A DNA stretch of 64,000 nt from Cryptomeria japonica (lineage: Eukaryota; Streptophyta; Pinopsida; Cupressales; Cupressaceae), in assembly GCF_030272615.1 (NCBI RefSeq), contig NC_081415.1, forward strand, positions 628,471,240 to 628,535,239. Direction: 5' to 3'. The notes beneath the pieces were generated by a model. The model did not search any database. It was not told where the DNA came from and worked only from the letters and a program-made list of their open reading frames with translations. Numbering within the stretch: the stretch's first letter is position 1; every line of letters starts with the position of its first letter. Shown piece by piece: positions 10,583 through 22,212 of the stretch. Made by a program: the position numbers and the translations under genes.

Positions 10583-12391
10583 ATGGTTAACCAAGATGAA
10601 CTTTGTCCAGAAGTGCAAACTTTCCTAGTGGATTCTTATAACCAAGAGATGATGGAAAAATTTATTAAACACAATCCTACTGCACTTCTGAAAACTCTCC
10701 TTGAACATGAAGCTCAACTTCCGCTTGAATTTAATAGATCTGCTCTCACCCAACAACCACAAGGAGACCTCGCTCCCACACAAAGTGCTGCACCTACTAT
10801 TCAAACTCAATCAATTGCATCCCCATCAATCATCCAGGCTCAATCAATGCCACCAGCGGTACCTCCTACCGTGGTCTCCATCCCACCTTCTTCCTCCTTA
10901 CCATCCGTACCACTATCAAATCCGATCTCATCCATTCTCCAACAAATTTCTATACCACTTCCTTCCATTCAACCATAAATTTCTATTTCACAAACTTCCC
11001 TTCCTCCCAACAATGTCGCAAATTTTATCCGGGCCGTATTCAATCCCATCACAACAATTGGCGGACCGCAACCAACTGTCCCTCAAACCCCAGCGACATC
11101 GGTCATCACATCCCACGTTCCCACCTCCTCATCATATCAATATATTGGTGGTGGTGCACCTTCTTTGGTTCATTCAATTCTTGGGGCAAATACAATTCAT
11201 CAATATCAAAGTCCACAACAAGACCTCATCAAGACATGAAAAATATCATCAAGGACATGAAACAAAGGACTAATGAAAGGAAAACTTACTCATTCGAAGA
11301 GTTTTGCCCTTGTCCTTATGATCCATCTATATCAGTTGCACCATATCCCCCGGAATTTGAGATTCCTAAATTCACCAAGTATGAAGGCAAAGGAGACCCC
11401 CGCAATCATGTTTGAGAATTCCACATCTTATGCCAGGAAGTCTCCTATAGTGACTTTTATCTTCGCATAATCTTTCCCAAGAGTCTCACGGGAGATGCCC
11501 TGGCATGGTTCTCATCTTTACCACGAGGTTCCATTGTCTCTTTTTCAGACTTGACAGAAACATTTGTGGCCCACTATGCATACAACATGGGTAATGATGT
11601 TTATGTGATGGAGCTATGTAATACAAAACAAAGGCCCGAAGAAACCTTTGCCAATTTCCTACAAAGATGGCGACATCTTATCATTCTAGTGGGACATGCC
11701 AGAACAACATCAAATTGAACTATTCCAAAAGAACTTGGTGCCTGAACTTTCAAGACCCTTAATATCCCAATGCATCAAATCCTTCCAAAAATTGACCGAT
11801 AAGGGCATCGCCCTCGAACGTGTCTTGTTGGAAGAAGGAACCTTGAAACATTACCAGAAGTCGACACAAAGTTCTTCCTCTTATCATAACGACAAGCCAA
11901 AATTCTGGTCCAAGAACAAAAACGTGGTCAATGGTGGTGTAACTGATGCAAAGCAGGTCCAAACCGTGGCCGCTCCCCCAAAATCCACCACCAATAATCA
12001 TCAATTCAACAATCAAAATAATCAAAATCAATCCCAAAAACCTCACAACAATGTCTCAATCCAGGGACGACCACCTCGATCGAATAACAGGACTTCAAGA
12101 GATTTCACTCCTCTGGCTGAGCCTATTGAAATGGTGTTTCAGAAACTTGTCCAAGAAGGTGCAGTGGTTTTTCCAATCACTCGCCCATTTGACCCCAATC
12201 AACCTAAACCAAGATGGTATAATGAAAACGAGTATTGTGAATACCATCGTATCAAGGGACATGATACATGCAAGTGTATGAAATTGAAGATCTACATACA
12301 AAATCTCATTGATAGAGGTGAGATTGAAGTAGCAAATGCAAAACTGGTAATAACAATAACAAACTCAAAATGTACCAAGAACCCTTCCTGA
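10583..12391 (+). pseudogene. Gag of Tat-type element D, disrupted
   Basis: The N-terminal part (10583-10975) is Pro/Ser/Gln-rich. A TAA at 10976 and a one-base shift near 11233 lead into the retrotransposon gag core (PPEFEIPKFTKYEG, then GDALAWFSSLP and PEETFANFLQRW). A TGA at 11413 and a frameshift near 11690 follow. The C-terminal part (11696-12391) holds a 14-residue knuckle CEYHRIKGHDTCKC at 12236-12277, with all four C/H ligands present. Gag would form the particle and bind RNA. The next frame (pro-pol) overlaps from 12370, so a further shift near 12380 separates them. Non-functional as it stands. Confidence 0.8.
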
Positions 12392-15300
12392 ATCATGATA
12401 AAGGAAAAGGCTCATCATATGACGCAATGGGTTATGACTACGCTAATCACATAACCAACTTTGATTTTTTAGTAGGTCGCATTGAACCTGCAGACAATCA
12501 TGTCAATGTCATAACCATCCAAGGAGTCAATCCTCCTTCTTCCCAAAGTAGATCAAATCCTGGTAGGATAGTCATTCAGGGCGCCACGCCTTCCACCTCC
12601 CATTTCCAGAATGACTGCAATGCAACTACACGCCGAGGAAGGGTCACCATCCAAGGAGTCCCTCCCCCACCAAACCCCTCACCCATGTCTTCCACCCGCT
12701 GATATGACCTCCTTGATCAACTTGGGAAGACACCAGCACAGATCTCCATTTTAGAACTTCTCAAGACTTCCCCGATCCATAAAGAAATTTTGGAACAAGC
12801 CCTTCTCCAATCACGTGTTCTAGATAACATCAACGCCACCCAATTCCAAGCCCTCATTGGAAACCTTGCTGCCCAACAACACATTGTATTTAACTCCAAA
12901 GATGCTCCTGCAGATGAAGACCATAACAAACCTTTGCACATCGAAGCTCTTATTGACAAGCACAAGGTCAAACGTATCCTAATAGATGGTGGATCCAGGC
13001 TTAATCTGTGTACATACAAATTAATAAAACAATTGAGACTTTCTGAGGATCTGATAGACACATCAGGAAGGATCATAATAAAGGCATATGATGATGCAGA
13101 AAGAATTTCAAAGGGCATGGTCATCTTACCTCTTCAAGTGGGCCCCATTACAATTGAAACCCCTTGCCAAGTACTAGATCTTGACCTCCCCTACAACATT
13201 CTCCTCGGGAGGCCATGGATTCATTCCTTGCAGGCCGTACCCTCCACCTATCACCAATGCATCAAATTCCCCTATAACGGAAGAGTGATCACTATCAAAG
13301 GTGATCCCCAACCTTTTCAATATTGCAAACTATTAGAGGGGAAGCATCTGTATCATTGCCCACTAAATAGACTCTCGCCAACACCTCCATCTGACACATC
13401 AAATGTTGCCTCCACATCATCCCAACCAGATAATCAAATCAAGATCTTGGACAATGGCTATGGAGAATACAAATTGGAGGATGTCTTATTAATAGGCAAC
13501 CTCCCTCTCTCTCCTAAGTCATTTGGCAAACCAATAGAGATAAAAAAGGACCCAAAACCAGTCATGCAATGCCAAAACACCACCTTCCAGCAATGGGGCC
13601 CACTCGATAACGAGAGCCTCGAAGCAGATATCTCTTCATGGCTGTACCAAGAAGAAGATGAAGATCCAACAAGAATATCCAAAGAAATGTACCCAAAAGC
13701 ATCTGCCATAGTTGAAAAAATGGGTTACAAAGGACACGGCCTGGGACCAGAGAAGAAAGGAAGAAAAACACCCATAAATCCTATCTCCTACATATACAAT
13801 AGAGGCTTGGGGTACACCCCGGTGCCTAAGATTACTATCTCTGGTGCCCCTTCTAGTCCTTCTTCAGATATCGAAAGCGCTGACGAAGAGGAATTCCATG
13901 AAATGCCTTATGAATATGAGAAAGATATCTTCTTGGACGCTTACATCAATACCATCACCCCTGTAACCCCTCCCACTTCACATGAGCTACATCTTGTCCA
14001 TCTTGAACTCATTGACTGGGGCCAACGAGACAAACCCACTTTAGATATCTGTGCCGATGATAATGCTCTCATTGCTCTCCTAATAGCGCAAAATATGGAA
14101 GATTGTAGGAGAATCGAGGGTATTCAACTACACGAAAAGGGATACTTTGGTAGTCAAGTCAATGCCCTTAGCCACAAAAAAGATAATAAAAGAAAAAGAT
14201 ATGATTCCCTAGGTGAAAACCCCCCTGAGGTGCCTTTGGATGAACACGAAATAAAAACAAAGGGCGTATCTGAAAGTGAAAACCTAGAAAAGGCACTTGA
14301 CGATGAGGGATTTGACCTCCCTACCATTGGTTACCTTCCACAAGACAAATCAAATTTGTTGATAGAAGAAACAAACAACATCAACATGGGCACCAAGGTC
14401 ATTTCGAAAAATGTGCTCATTGCCAAATCCCTCACAGAAATCGAGAAACAAGACTTAATCAACTTCCTTACAGAGGTAAAAATCAATTTTGCATGGTCCT
14501 ATTCCGATATGCCAGGGTTGGACCCTGCCTTGGTGGTTCACAATCTCACCGTCCGCCTAGATGCAAAACCTATAAAACAAAAAATGCACAAAATGCACCC
14601 ACATATTGCACTCCTGGTCAAGGCAGAACTCCAAAAGTTGTTAGACGCAAAATTTATCAAACCAATAGATTATGCTGAATGGGTCACCAACATTGTACCT
14701 GTTGGCAAACCTGCTGGGGGCATCCACATCTGCACAGATTTCCGAGATTTAAATATAGCTTGTCCTAAAGATGATTTCCCGCTCCCTAATATAGACATGA
14801 TTGTGGACCTTACAACAGGACATGAAATGTTATCGCTAATGGATGGGTTTTCTGGATACAACCAAATCAGGATAGCAGATGAGGATTAGCATAAAACTGC
14901 ATTCACAACACAATGGGGTACCTTCTGTTACCAGGTCATGCCTTTTGGCCTGAAAAATGTTGGAGCTACGTATCAACGGACAATGACAACAATTTTTCAT
15001 GACCTCTTGCACAAAATTATGGAGGACTACATGGATGATCTGCTAGGAAAATCTAAGACAAGACAAGAACACATCCCCATTCTAAAATAGATCTTCGAAA
15101 GATTGGAAAAATACAAGCTGCGCCTAAATCCCAAAAAGTGTGTGTTTGGCATCACATCGGGAAAACTACTGGGATTCATTGTTTCCCGCAGAGGCATCGA
15201 GATTGATCCCACAAAGGTAAAAGCTATTATGGAAATGCCTCTGCCAAAAACTCTCAGACAACTGTGCAGTCTCCAAGGAAAACTCTAGTTTGTCAGGCAT

Positions 15301-17652
15301 TTCATTTCACAGCTAGTAGACAAGTACCATCCATTTGCACACCTGTTGCGTAAATATACAAAATTTAAATGGGATTGCCTATATCAAAAGGCCTTTGAGA
15401 AATTAAAAGAATATCTAGTATCACCTCCCGTATTGATGCCTCCTGCTTCTGGAAAACCCCTTATTTTGTATATATGTGCTATTGCAGTGGCATTGGGGGC
15501 ATTATTGGCGCAAATAGATGATCAAGGGAAGGAACACGCCATTTACTACATCAGTCGGACGTTGGTAGGATATGAACTCAATTACACCCCCATTGAAAGA
15601 GCATGTTTGGCATTAGTGTTCAACACACAGAAACTACGACACTATATGCTAAATAATAAGACAAAATTAATTGCTAAAATTGATCCACTTAAATATCTCT
15701 TGTCCAAAGCTGCTCTCATTGGCAGAACCGCCAAATGGGTCATGCTCTTAAGCGAGTTTGACATTGAATATGTGGACAAAAAGGCAATCAAGGGACAAGT
15801 CATTGCAGATCGATTGGCTGAAGCTCCACTTCCAGGCGACCATCCTCTTCTCACAGAATTACCAGATGAGTTCATTATGATTATTACCACATCCTCCACA
15901 TGGAAATTGTATTTTGATGGCTCCTACACTCAAAATGGATCAGGGGCATGAATATTATTGGTCACACCTCAAGGAGATGGCATCCCCAAATCATACAAGA
16001 TAGCCTTTGCATGTACCAATAACATAGCATAATACGAGGCCCTCATCATAGGTTTACGCTTAGCTATCCACTGGAAAATAAAGGAATTACAAGTCTATGG
16101 CGATTCCCAACTCATCATAAAACAAGTGAATGATGAATACTAGACAAAAGATGATAAAATCCTCCCTACCGTACCATGGTTGAAGATCTTAAGCAACATT
16201 TCACGACAATCAAGTTTGACCAAATCCCACGAACAAACAACAGGGCTGCAGATGCAATGGCCACCATTGGCTCCCTCCTTCAAATGCTAGCACACAGTCA
16301 CAAGTGCGAGTTCTTGGTTGAACAATTGTTTATACTGGCATATGACCTACCAGAGTCTGAAATGGTGTGTGTTCTTGTTGGTCCTGAGTCCCCTTAGTAC
16401 CAAGAAATCTTCGCTTTCCTCAAAGACAACACCATTCCCCCACACGTCACCAAAACCCAACATCAAACCTTCATCCGCCAATGTGCCCGTTACACCATCC
16501 TTGTAGACACCTTGTTCAGAAGGCATTTTGATGGTTCCCTCCTAAGGTGTTTAGATAAACAAGAAGCAGAATGGGCATTACGCGAAGTACACGAGGGTAT
16601 TTATGGGGCACACTCAAGTGGACTCACATTGGCTAAAAAACTTTTGAGAACAGGATACTATTGGCCTAAAATGGAAGAAGATGCATACAATTATGTGAAG
16701 AAATACATCCCTTGCCAACAACATGGTGACAAGAATCATGCACTATCACAAGAATTGTAGCCATTCATTACACCATGGCCCTTCTCACAGTGGGGGCTCG
16801 ATCTCATTGGGAAAATCCACCCTTCATCTTCCAATGGATATAAATTCATTATCACCTCCACCGAATACTTCACCAAGTGGATAGAGGCTATCCCTCTTAC
16901 TTTCACCACCGGCAAGCAAATATCCAAATTCATCCTGAACTACCTAATCTACCGATATGGCATCCCAAAAGTTATCATCACAGATAATGGTAAACAATTT
17001 AAGAACCAGGATGTCAAAGAACTCTGCCAAAAATTCAACATCCAACACCGCTTCTCCACTCCATATTACCCCCAAGGCAATGGCCAAGCTGAGGCTTCTA
17101 ATAAAACCCTAGTAAAAATCCTCAAAAAGATAGTCAATGAAGCAGGTCATGATTGGCACCTCCAAATCCATCCTGCATTGTGGGCCTACCACACCTCCAT
17201 CCGCACCCCCACAAGTGCCACTCCTTATTCCCTAGTATTTGGTTCCGAAGCCATCCTTCCCCTTGAGATCGAGATCCCCTCTCTAAGGGTATCGCTGCAA
17301 AACATCTTATCAGAGGAAGAATATAGAATTGTCCGCTTACGAGAGCTAGAATTGTTAGATGAAAGACACCTCAAGGCCTTGAATCATCTTCGAGTATATC
17401 AAAATCGTCTGCGCATGAGTTATCATAAAAAAAGTCAGAACCCGAGAATTCCAAGTTGGTGATCTTGTCCTCATGGAAAATCAGAAAAATCTACAAGAAA
17501 AAGAAAAGAAAGGCAAGTTCAAGCCTAATTGGCTTGGACCATATGTAATCACAGTGAAATATGGATTAGGAGCTTATCAGTTGGCTACTCTTGAAGGCGA
17601 TCCTTTGGATGATCCAATGAATATCATGCATCTCAAAAGATTTTATGCTTAG
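12370..17652 (+). pseudogene. Protease-RT-RNase H-integrase (pro-pol) of D
   Basis: In order: aspartic protease (LIDGGSRLNLC near 12979, then LGRPWIH), G-patch (about 13711-13820, ending RGLGYTP), RT (from about 14490, with YMDD intact near 15031), RNase H, a second RNase H (YFDGSYTQNGSG near 15907), a zinc-binding segment, integrase with catalytic Asp 16800-16802, Asp 16983-16985 and Glu 17091-17093, and a C-terminal GPYVITVKYGLGAY tail ending at TAG 17650-17652. Stops lie at 12700, 14887, 15088, 15286, 15949, 16030, 16141, 16395 and 16758, with frameshifts near 16165 and in an A-run at 17427-17433. One zinc-finger Cys reads Tyr (KKYIPCQQH). The dual RNase H is the strongest lineage marker for Tat. 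Confidence 0.88.
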
Positions 17653-18801
17653 TCCTCAGAAAGTCATAAATTGTCAAAAAAAAAAAATCAAGAAAAAATT
17701 TAAAAAAATAAAAAATGAGAAAAAGATCTTGAAAAAATCATCACTTTGGTGAAAACCTGGCAAACAGGCACCTTATGACACAAAAAAATTAAAAAATCAA
17801 AAAAAAGAAAAAAAAAAAACAATTCATCCATTAGTGAAAACCACTTGGTGGCGCTATGGACAAGTACCTTGGTGAAAACCTCTGTGCAGACGCCAAGGTA
17901 AATAACCGGATCCACTGTCTATCATGTTGATACTACAAATCATCTGCCATCCAGCCCACCCATGCGCAACATTCTTTCTTTTCTGCCTCCCAATAAAACA
18001 TGCATATGATGATGAAGTCTTCGCCTGAGTCATGAACAAGGAATGTCCCATTGAAACTAAGATTTTATGCTTCTGTGTGTAAGCTTCAAGAAGTCTTGAG
18101 AAACAATCCCAAGTCCATCCTAGTTCTACTCTTGGCAAGAGGTATCATGTGGTCGCAAGGAAGAGACTTGTTAGATTTTGTTAGATCTTTTCATATAGGC
18201 TTGCATCTTTTGCCCTACGATTGCCACTATTTACGACTGCCTGGGTTCTTCCATATCTAGGTACGTTATGATAGGTGCATACTGGGGCATATTTCATAGT
18301 ATGGCATGTTTTGGATCCTTCTTGTATAAATCGACAACCTGGTACTAGTGTTTATCAACACTTACCTTCTCATGTACAAGAGGTATCGGTGTGTTTGAGG
18401 GTTTCCTTGCATGAATCCACAACTCTGTATTAGTGTTTCTTAATACTTGCATTGTTGTGTGCAAGAAATTCCCGTTTGTCTACAGAGTCAGTCCACGCCC
18501 TGCATTTCTCATGGCATCCTGATTTCTATAATCAATGGTGCAAGTCACTCAGGGCAACATCAAACTAGGTTGGCTCTCCACATTTGTTGTGCACAAAATC
18601 TCACCATCATTCCATCAAATCCTAAACTCAATAATCCCATGGAGTTCTCACTTGCCCCCATTTTCCTCTGCGGTCTCGCATCTCGTATTCTTCTTTCCAA
18701 ATACCTCATGACTGCTTCATATTTGTTCCTCATCTATCCCTTCCACCTTAATTTTTCTTCCTCTATTTTTTTTTCTCACATAATCAATTTTGATTTTGAT
18801 T
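17653..18801 (+). other. 3' non-coding region of D before the tandem array
   Basis: This is A-rich just after the integrase stop. It then repeats GTGAAAACC plus GGTGGCGC-like or CCAAGG motifs (about 17740-17900), and near 18300-18480 two diverged copies of a block of about 120 bp contain TAGTGTTT. No open frame has a recognisable product. The 139-codon frame at 18447-18866 overlaps the repeat array. Confidence 0.5.
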
Positions 18802-19511
18802 CATGTCTTATACATGATGTATCCTTCCTGAAACCAGACGCTCTGATCATGTCTTGTACAGGATGAATCCTTGCTGAAACCAGATGTTGTGATCTGATCA
18901 TGTCTTATACAGGATGAATCCTTCTTGAAACTAGATGTTGTGTCTTATACAGGATGTATCCTTCCTGAAACCAGACACTCCGATCATGTCTTATACTAGA
19001 TGAATCCTTCCTGAAACCAGACGTTGTGACCGATCATGTCTTATACAAGATGAATCCTCCTGAAGCCAGACATTGTGATCTGATCATGTCTTATACAAGA
19101 TGAATCCTTCCTGAAACCAGACACTCCGATCATGTCTTATACAAGATGAATCCTTCCTAAAACCAGACGTTGTGATCTGATCATGTCTTATACAGGATGA
19201 ATCCTTCCTGAAACCAGAGATTGTGATCAGTCATGTCTTATACAGGATGTATCCTTCCTGAAACCAGACACTCTGATCATGTCTTATACAGGATGAATCC
19301 TTCCTGAAGCTAGACGCTGTGATTAGTCATGTCTTATATAGGATGTATCCTTCCTGAAACCAGACACTCCGATCATGTCTTATACAGGATGAATCCTTCC
19401 TGAAACTAGATATTGTGATCAATCATGTTTTATACAGGATGAATCCTTCCTGAAACCAGACGCTTTGATCATCTTTGTCTTATACAAGATGAATTCTTCT
19501 TGAAACCAGAC
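18802..19511 (+). repeat. Tandem array in the 3' region of D, about 15 units
   Basis: Units begin CATGTCTTATACAGGATG and end in CCAGAC plus a variable tail. Two tail types occur: a short one (CACTCCGAT, unit about 46 bp) and a long one (CGTTGTGATCTGAT, unit about 51 bp). From the fourth unit on they partly alternate, giving a dimer-like period near 97 bp. Variable 3' tandem arrays are known from Tat elements, where they can seed satellite DNA. Confidence 0.85.
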
Positions 19512-19719
19512 TGAATCTAGATCTTATCAATCGAATCAAATCAAATCTATCGAGATATCAATTTTGCAAAACTCCAAAGATCAAATACCTCAATTGATCT
19601 CTCGAGGGGGCATCACCATACCATAATCTATCAATCAAGAGCCGGGGCATCCTATCAAACCAATATCAACATCAAAACAAGATTATTCTTTGAATCAATG
19701 TGTCATCACACCTCGCTTC

Positions 19720-19733
19720 AAAGAGGGGCAAAA
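19720..19733 (+). other. Polypurine tract of D
   Basis: AAAGAGGGGCAAAA ends directly at the 3' LTR start and is the expected plus-strand primer. Confidence 0.75.
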
Positions 19734-20843
19734 TGTAGACACTTAAAAATAATTATTTTAATCATTTTTAATTCCTCGCATAATTAATTAATTAATTATG
19801 TTAATTCAAATTCCTCTCAATATTAATTAAAAATAATTAATATTGTCACTATAGCATATGATTGATTTATTTAATAAATCAATCCCTTTCTTTATTCTTC
19901 TAAAAAAATCAAATCCTCACAAATCTTCCTCTTAGCTAATTAATTTCAATTAATTAGTTAACCTACATGATTCCTACAAATCATCTTCTTAATTCATTCT
20001 TCTAGAAACTCCCTAAACTCACTTAACATTATTCTTCTAATTTTTTATTCTCTCCACTTATTCTCTCTCCTAGTCAAATTCTCCTACAAATATTAATCCC
20101 ACCTAACATTTCCTCTAATCCCCCTCCTAATGAGTCGTTAATAGTTAATCATCATGATTAGCCACAAAGTCAACTCTTTTTCCTTTTCATCCAGCCACTA
20201 GCTTTAAATGCTCTTTTCCTAGGTGAATGTAAGATTTTCGAAATCACACATTCCTCTAGGCATCCCCTCTCCCAAGGAATTTTTAATTCCTTTTTATTCC
20301 TCCAATCCCCATGATATCCTTTTTTGGAGAATTTTTAATTCCTCCAATGCATCTTGTGGAGTGTGGAGATATGAAATGCCTTTAAGGCATATTTCTTGGT
20401 CTCCACACCCTCTCTTGGACCTTGTGTGAGCTTACAAGTAAATCTTAGCCCTTCATCTCGAATTCATCCTAGCCATCCGTTTTCCTCTCCTCTTCCTATA
20501 AAATAGGGCTCCATCCATTCATTCAAAACATCTTGAAATCCAGTAAATTTATGCTGCCCTTTTGAGCCCAGGAAATCATCTTGGCAACTTGATCATCTCA
20601 TCCTTATCATTTTTCAAATCCATTCTATTTGTGCACAATATTGGAGAGCCATCCACATCTAGCAATCAAAGGAGCACATCAAGTGGAGCATTATCAAGGG
20701 GCGCCTTCACTTCATCAAGCTCAATCCGAAGGAGAAGGTAAAATAGCAAGGTGAAATGGTCTTTTAATGATATTTTAACATTCTGCATGTTTATTTCGTT
20801 ATGTTTTGATCATTTGACCTTCAAATCTATTTTCCCATCTTCA
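19734..20843 (+). repeat. 3' LTR of D
   Basis: It starts TGTAGACACTTAAA and ends CCCATCTTCA, followed by the right TSD GGTTG (20844-20848). By eye it differs from the 5' LTR by about 22 substitutions and two short indels. Confidence 0.92.
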
Positions 20844-21290
20844 GGTTGTTCATTTGAACTTAGGCTCATGTGAGTTTATGTCTATGAAAATTCCTAAGAA
20901 CACATAATGTTATTGTAGCTGGCTTTCTCTTTTTGGATGTTACTTGGGGCATACATAAGCCTTTATGAGAGGCGGTGAAATTCACTCTATTGGCCAACTT
21001 TTTTGAGTAGGGAAGTAGGTAAGTGACCACATCCATGTAACCAATGATCATAGCTATCAGATTGAGCTCTCCTTGGTGCCCTATGCTTGGACCTCAATAT
21101 TAGCTACTGATGTTGGGATTAGGAGACATTCACCTTGCAAACCTTAGACAAGTTATAACGGTTTTATTAATGAGAAATAATTGTTATGTCTCTAAGGAAC
21201 ACGAAGAGGGTGGACTTGGATGCCCTTTAGTTGTTAGAAAAAATATTTATTTTCTCACATGTGATTGTAGTGGCATTTAAGTTTTCATGT
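20844..21290 (+). mobile_element. Inverted-repeat element, copy B, right fragment
   Basis: It resumes the family sequence exactly after the D TSD (GGTTGTTCATTTGAACTTAGG) and matches the reverse complement of about 6085-6540 of copy A. No second arm is present, so this copy has only one end. The limit near 21290 is approximate. Confidence 0.7.
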
Positions 21291-21832
21291 TACTTTTGGG
21301 GAGATACCAAAATTCAGATAAAGATTGAAATGCTAAGCAGGTGTAAGTGCATTTTCTATTGTTGGATCTTATGATAGATTCAATCAAACTTCTCATAGTG
21401 TCTAGGATTTGGATCTTGGTTAATTTGATTGTTATGACATCATCTATGTCATTGATGATGCAGGTGGATGTAATGTGATAAGAGGAGTCACATACTATTC
21501 AAGGTATTTTGTTGTTTTGGTGAGGTGTGAGATATCACATGAGGATTTGGATGCCTAATTTGGGGTGTGGTATTGACCATTTGTTTTGGAATAACATTCA
21601 TGACATCTTGGATTCATCTCTCCTATATATTAGTTCCTTGAGATGGTAGCAAGATCATGTTATTTTACAGGTCATTGGAATCCTATTATGTCACCCAAGT
21701 TAATGTTATGGTTTGCACTTAGTTTATGGTTGATATCTATTTCAATTTATGCCCTATCATTTATATTGAATTTGGCTATATTAAAATCAACGTATCTCAT
21801 TGTATTGTGATAGAGATCACAACTAGTTCATC
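21291..21832. other. Stretch without recognisable gene
   Basis: The sequence is AT-rich and without long frames. It may be the leader of the Copia gag that follows, but no LTR or PBS is visible. Confidence 0.4.
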
Positions 21833-22212
21833 TTGGTTAGAAATACAAATGACACATGCTTTGAGCTTGGAAAATTAAAGATGGAGAATCTCTTGGAGGA
21901 AAGAGATCAATGCATTGCTATAAAAAGTGAAACCAAATTAGAAAAGATGCTAGATGAAGAATGGTCAAAAGTTGATAAGAAAAATTATGGCACCATTTGG
22001 TTATATTTATCTAAGCTTGTTTTATTGATTGTTTCTAATCAAGATACTACATATAAATGGTGGAATACAATATGAGAGATATATCAAACAAAGAGTCTTG
22101 ACTACACACACACACACACACACACACACTTGGTTGTAGAAAACTTAAATGCTTTTAATCTAATATTGATTTAGTTATACCTAATTGATGTGAAAATAGT
22201 CAAGAGGAAGAT
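21833..22212 (+). pseudogene. Copia gag remnant L, part before the M insertion
   Basis: The frame beginning near 21833 contains FELGKLKMENLLEERDQ and YKWWNTI, which match the first half of Copia gag (UBN2-type). A TGA at 22073 and an (AC)13 microsatellite interrupt it. Gag-like coding resumes and runs to 22212, where element M begins. The final AAGAT (22208-22212) is the left TSD of M, and gag coding resumes at 28888. Confidence 0.7.
22104..22129. repeat. (AC)13 microsatellite inside the L gag
   Basis: Thirteen AC units replace coding sequence right after the gag segment EIYQTKSL. Confidence 0.95.

Larger units (their letters stand above)
6679..20843 (+). mobile_element. Tat-lineage Ty3/gypsy retrotransposon D, 14.2 kb
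   Basis: It has two similar LTRs (6679-7784 and 19734-20843), a 5-bp TSD GGTTG on both sides, a PBS, a purine tract before the 3' LTR, gag and pro-pol, and long non-coding ends. Lineage markers are a gag knuckle of the C-X2-H-X4-H-X4-C type, a G-patch between protease and RT, two successive RNase H domains, and a long 3' region with tandem repeats. Established knowledge places this combination in the Tat (Ogre/Retand-like) lineage. The two LTRs differ at roughly 20-25 positions by eye, about 2%, so insertion is fairly recent. Even so, gag-pol carries about eleven stops and five frameshifts. It lies inside copy B of the inverted-repeat element. Confidence 0.88.

Noticed and set aside
10701-11273. 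A 190-codon alternative frame over the D gag start
   Set aside because: It is a shifted reading of the Pro/Ser/Gln-rich gag N-terminus, giving His/Leu-rich nonsense; the gag frame at 10583 fits better.
18447-18866. A 139-codon frame in the 3' region of D
   Set aside because: It runs into the tandem array and shows no domain; likely chance.
18802-19511. Regular repeats that could look like a CRISPR array
   Set aside because: Units are contiguous without unique spacers, vary internally, and lie inside a plant retrotransposon 3' region.
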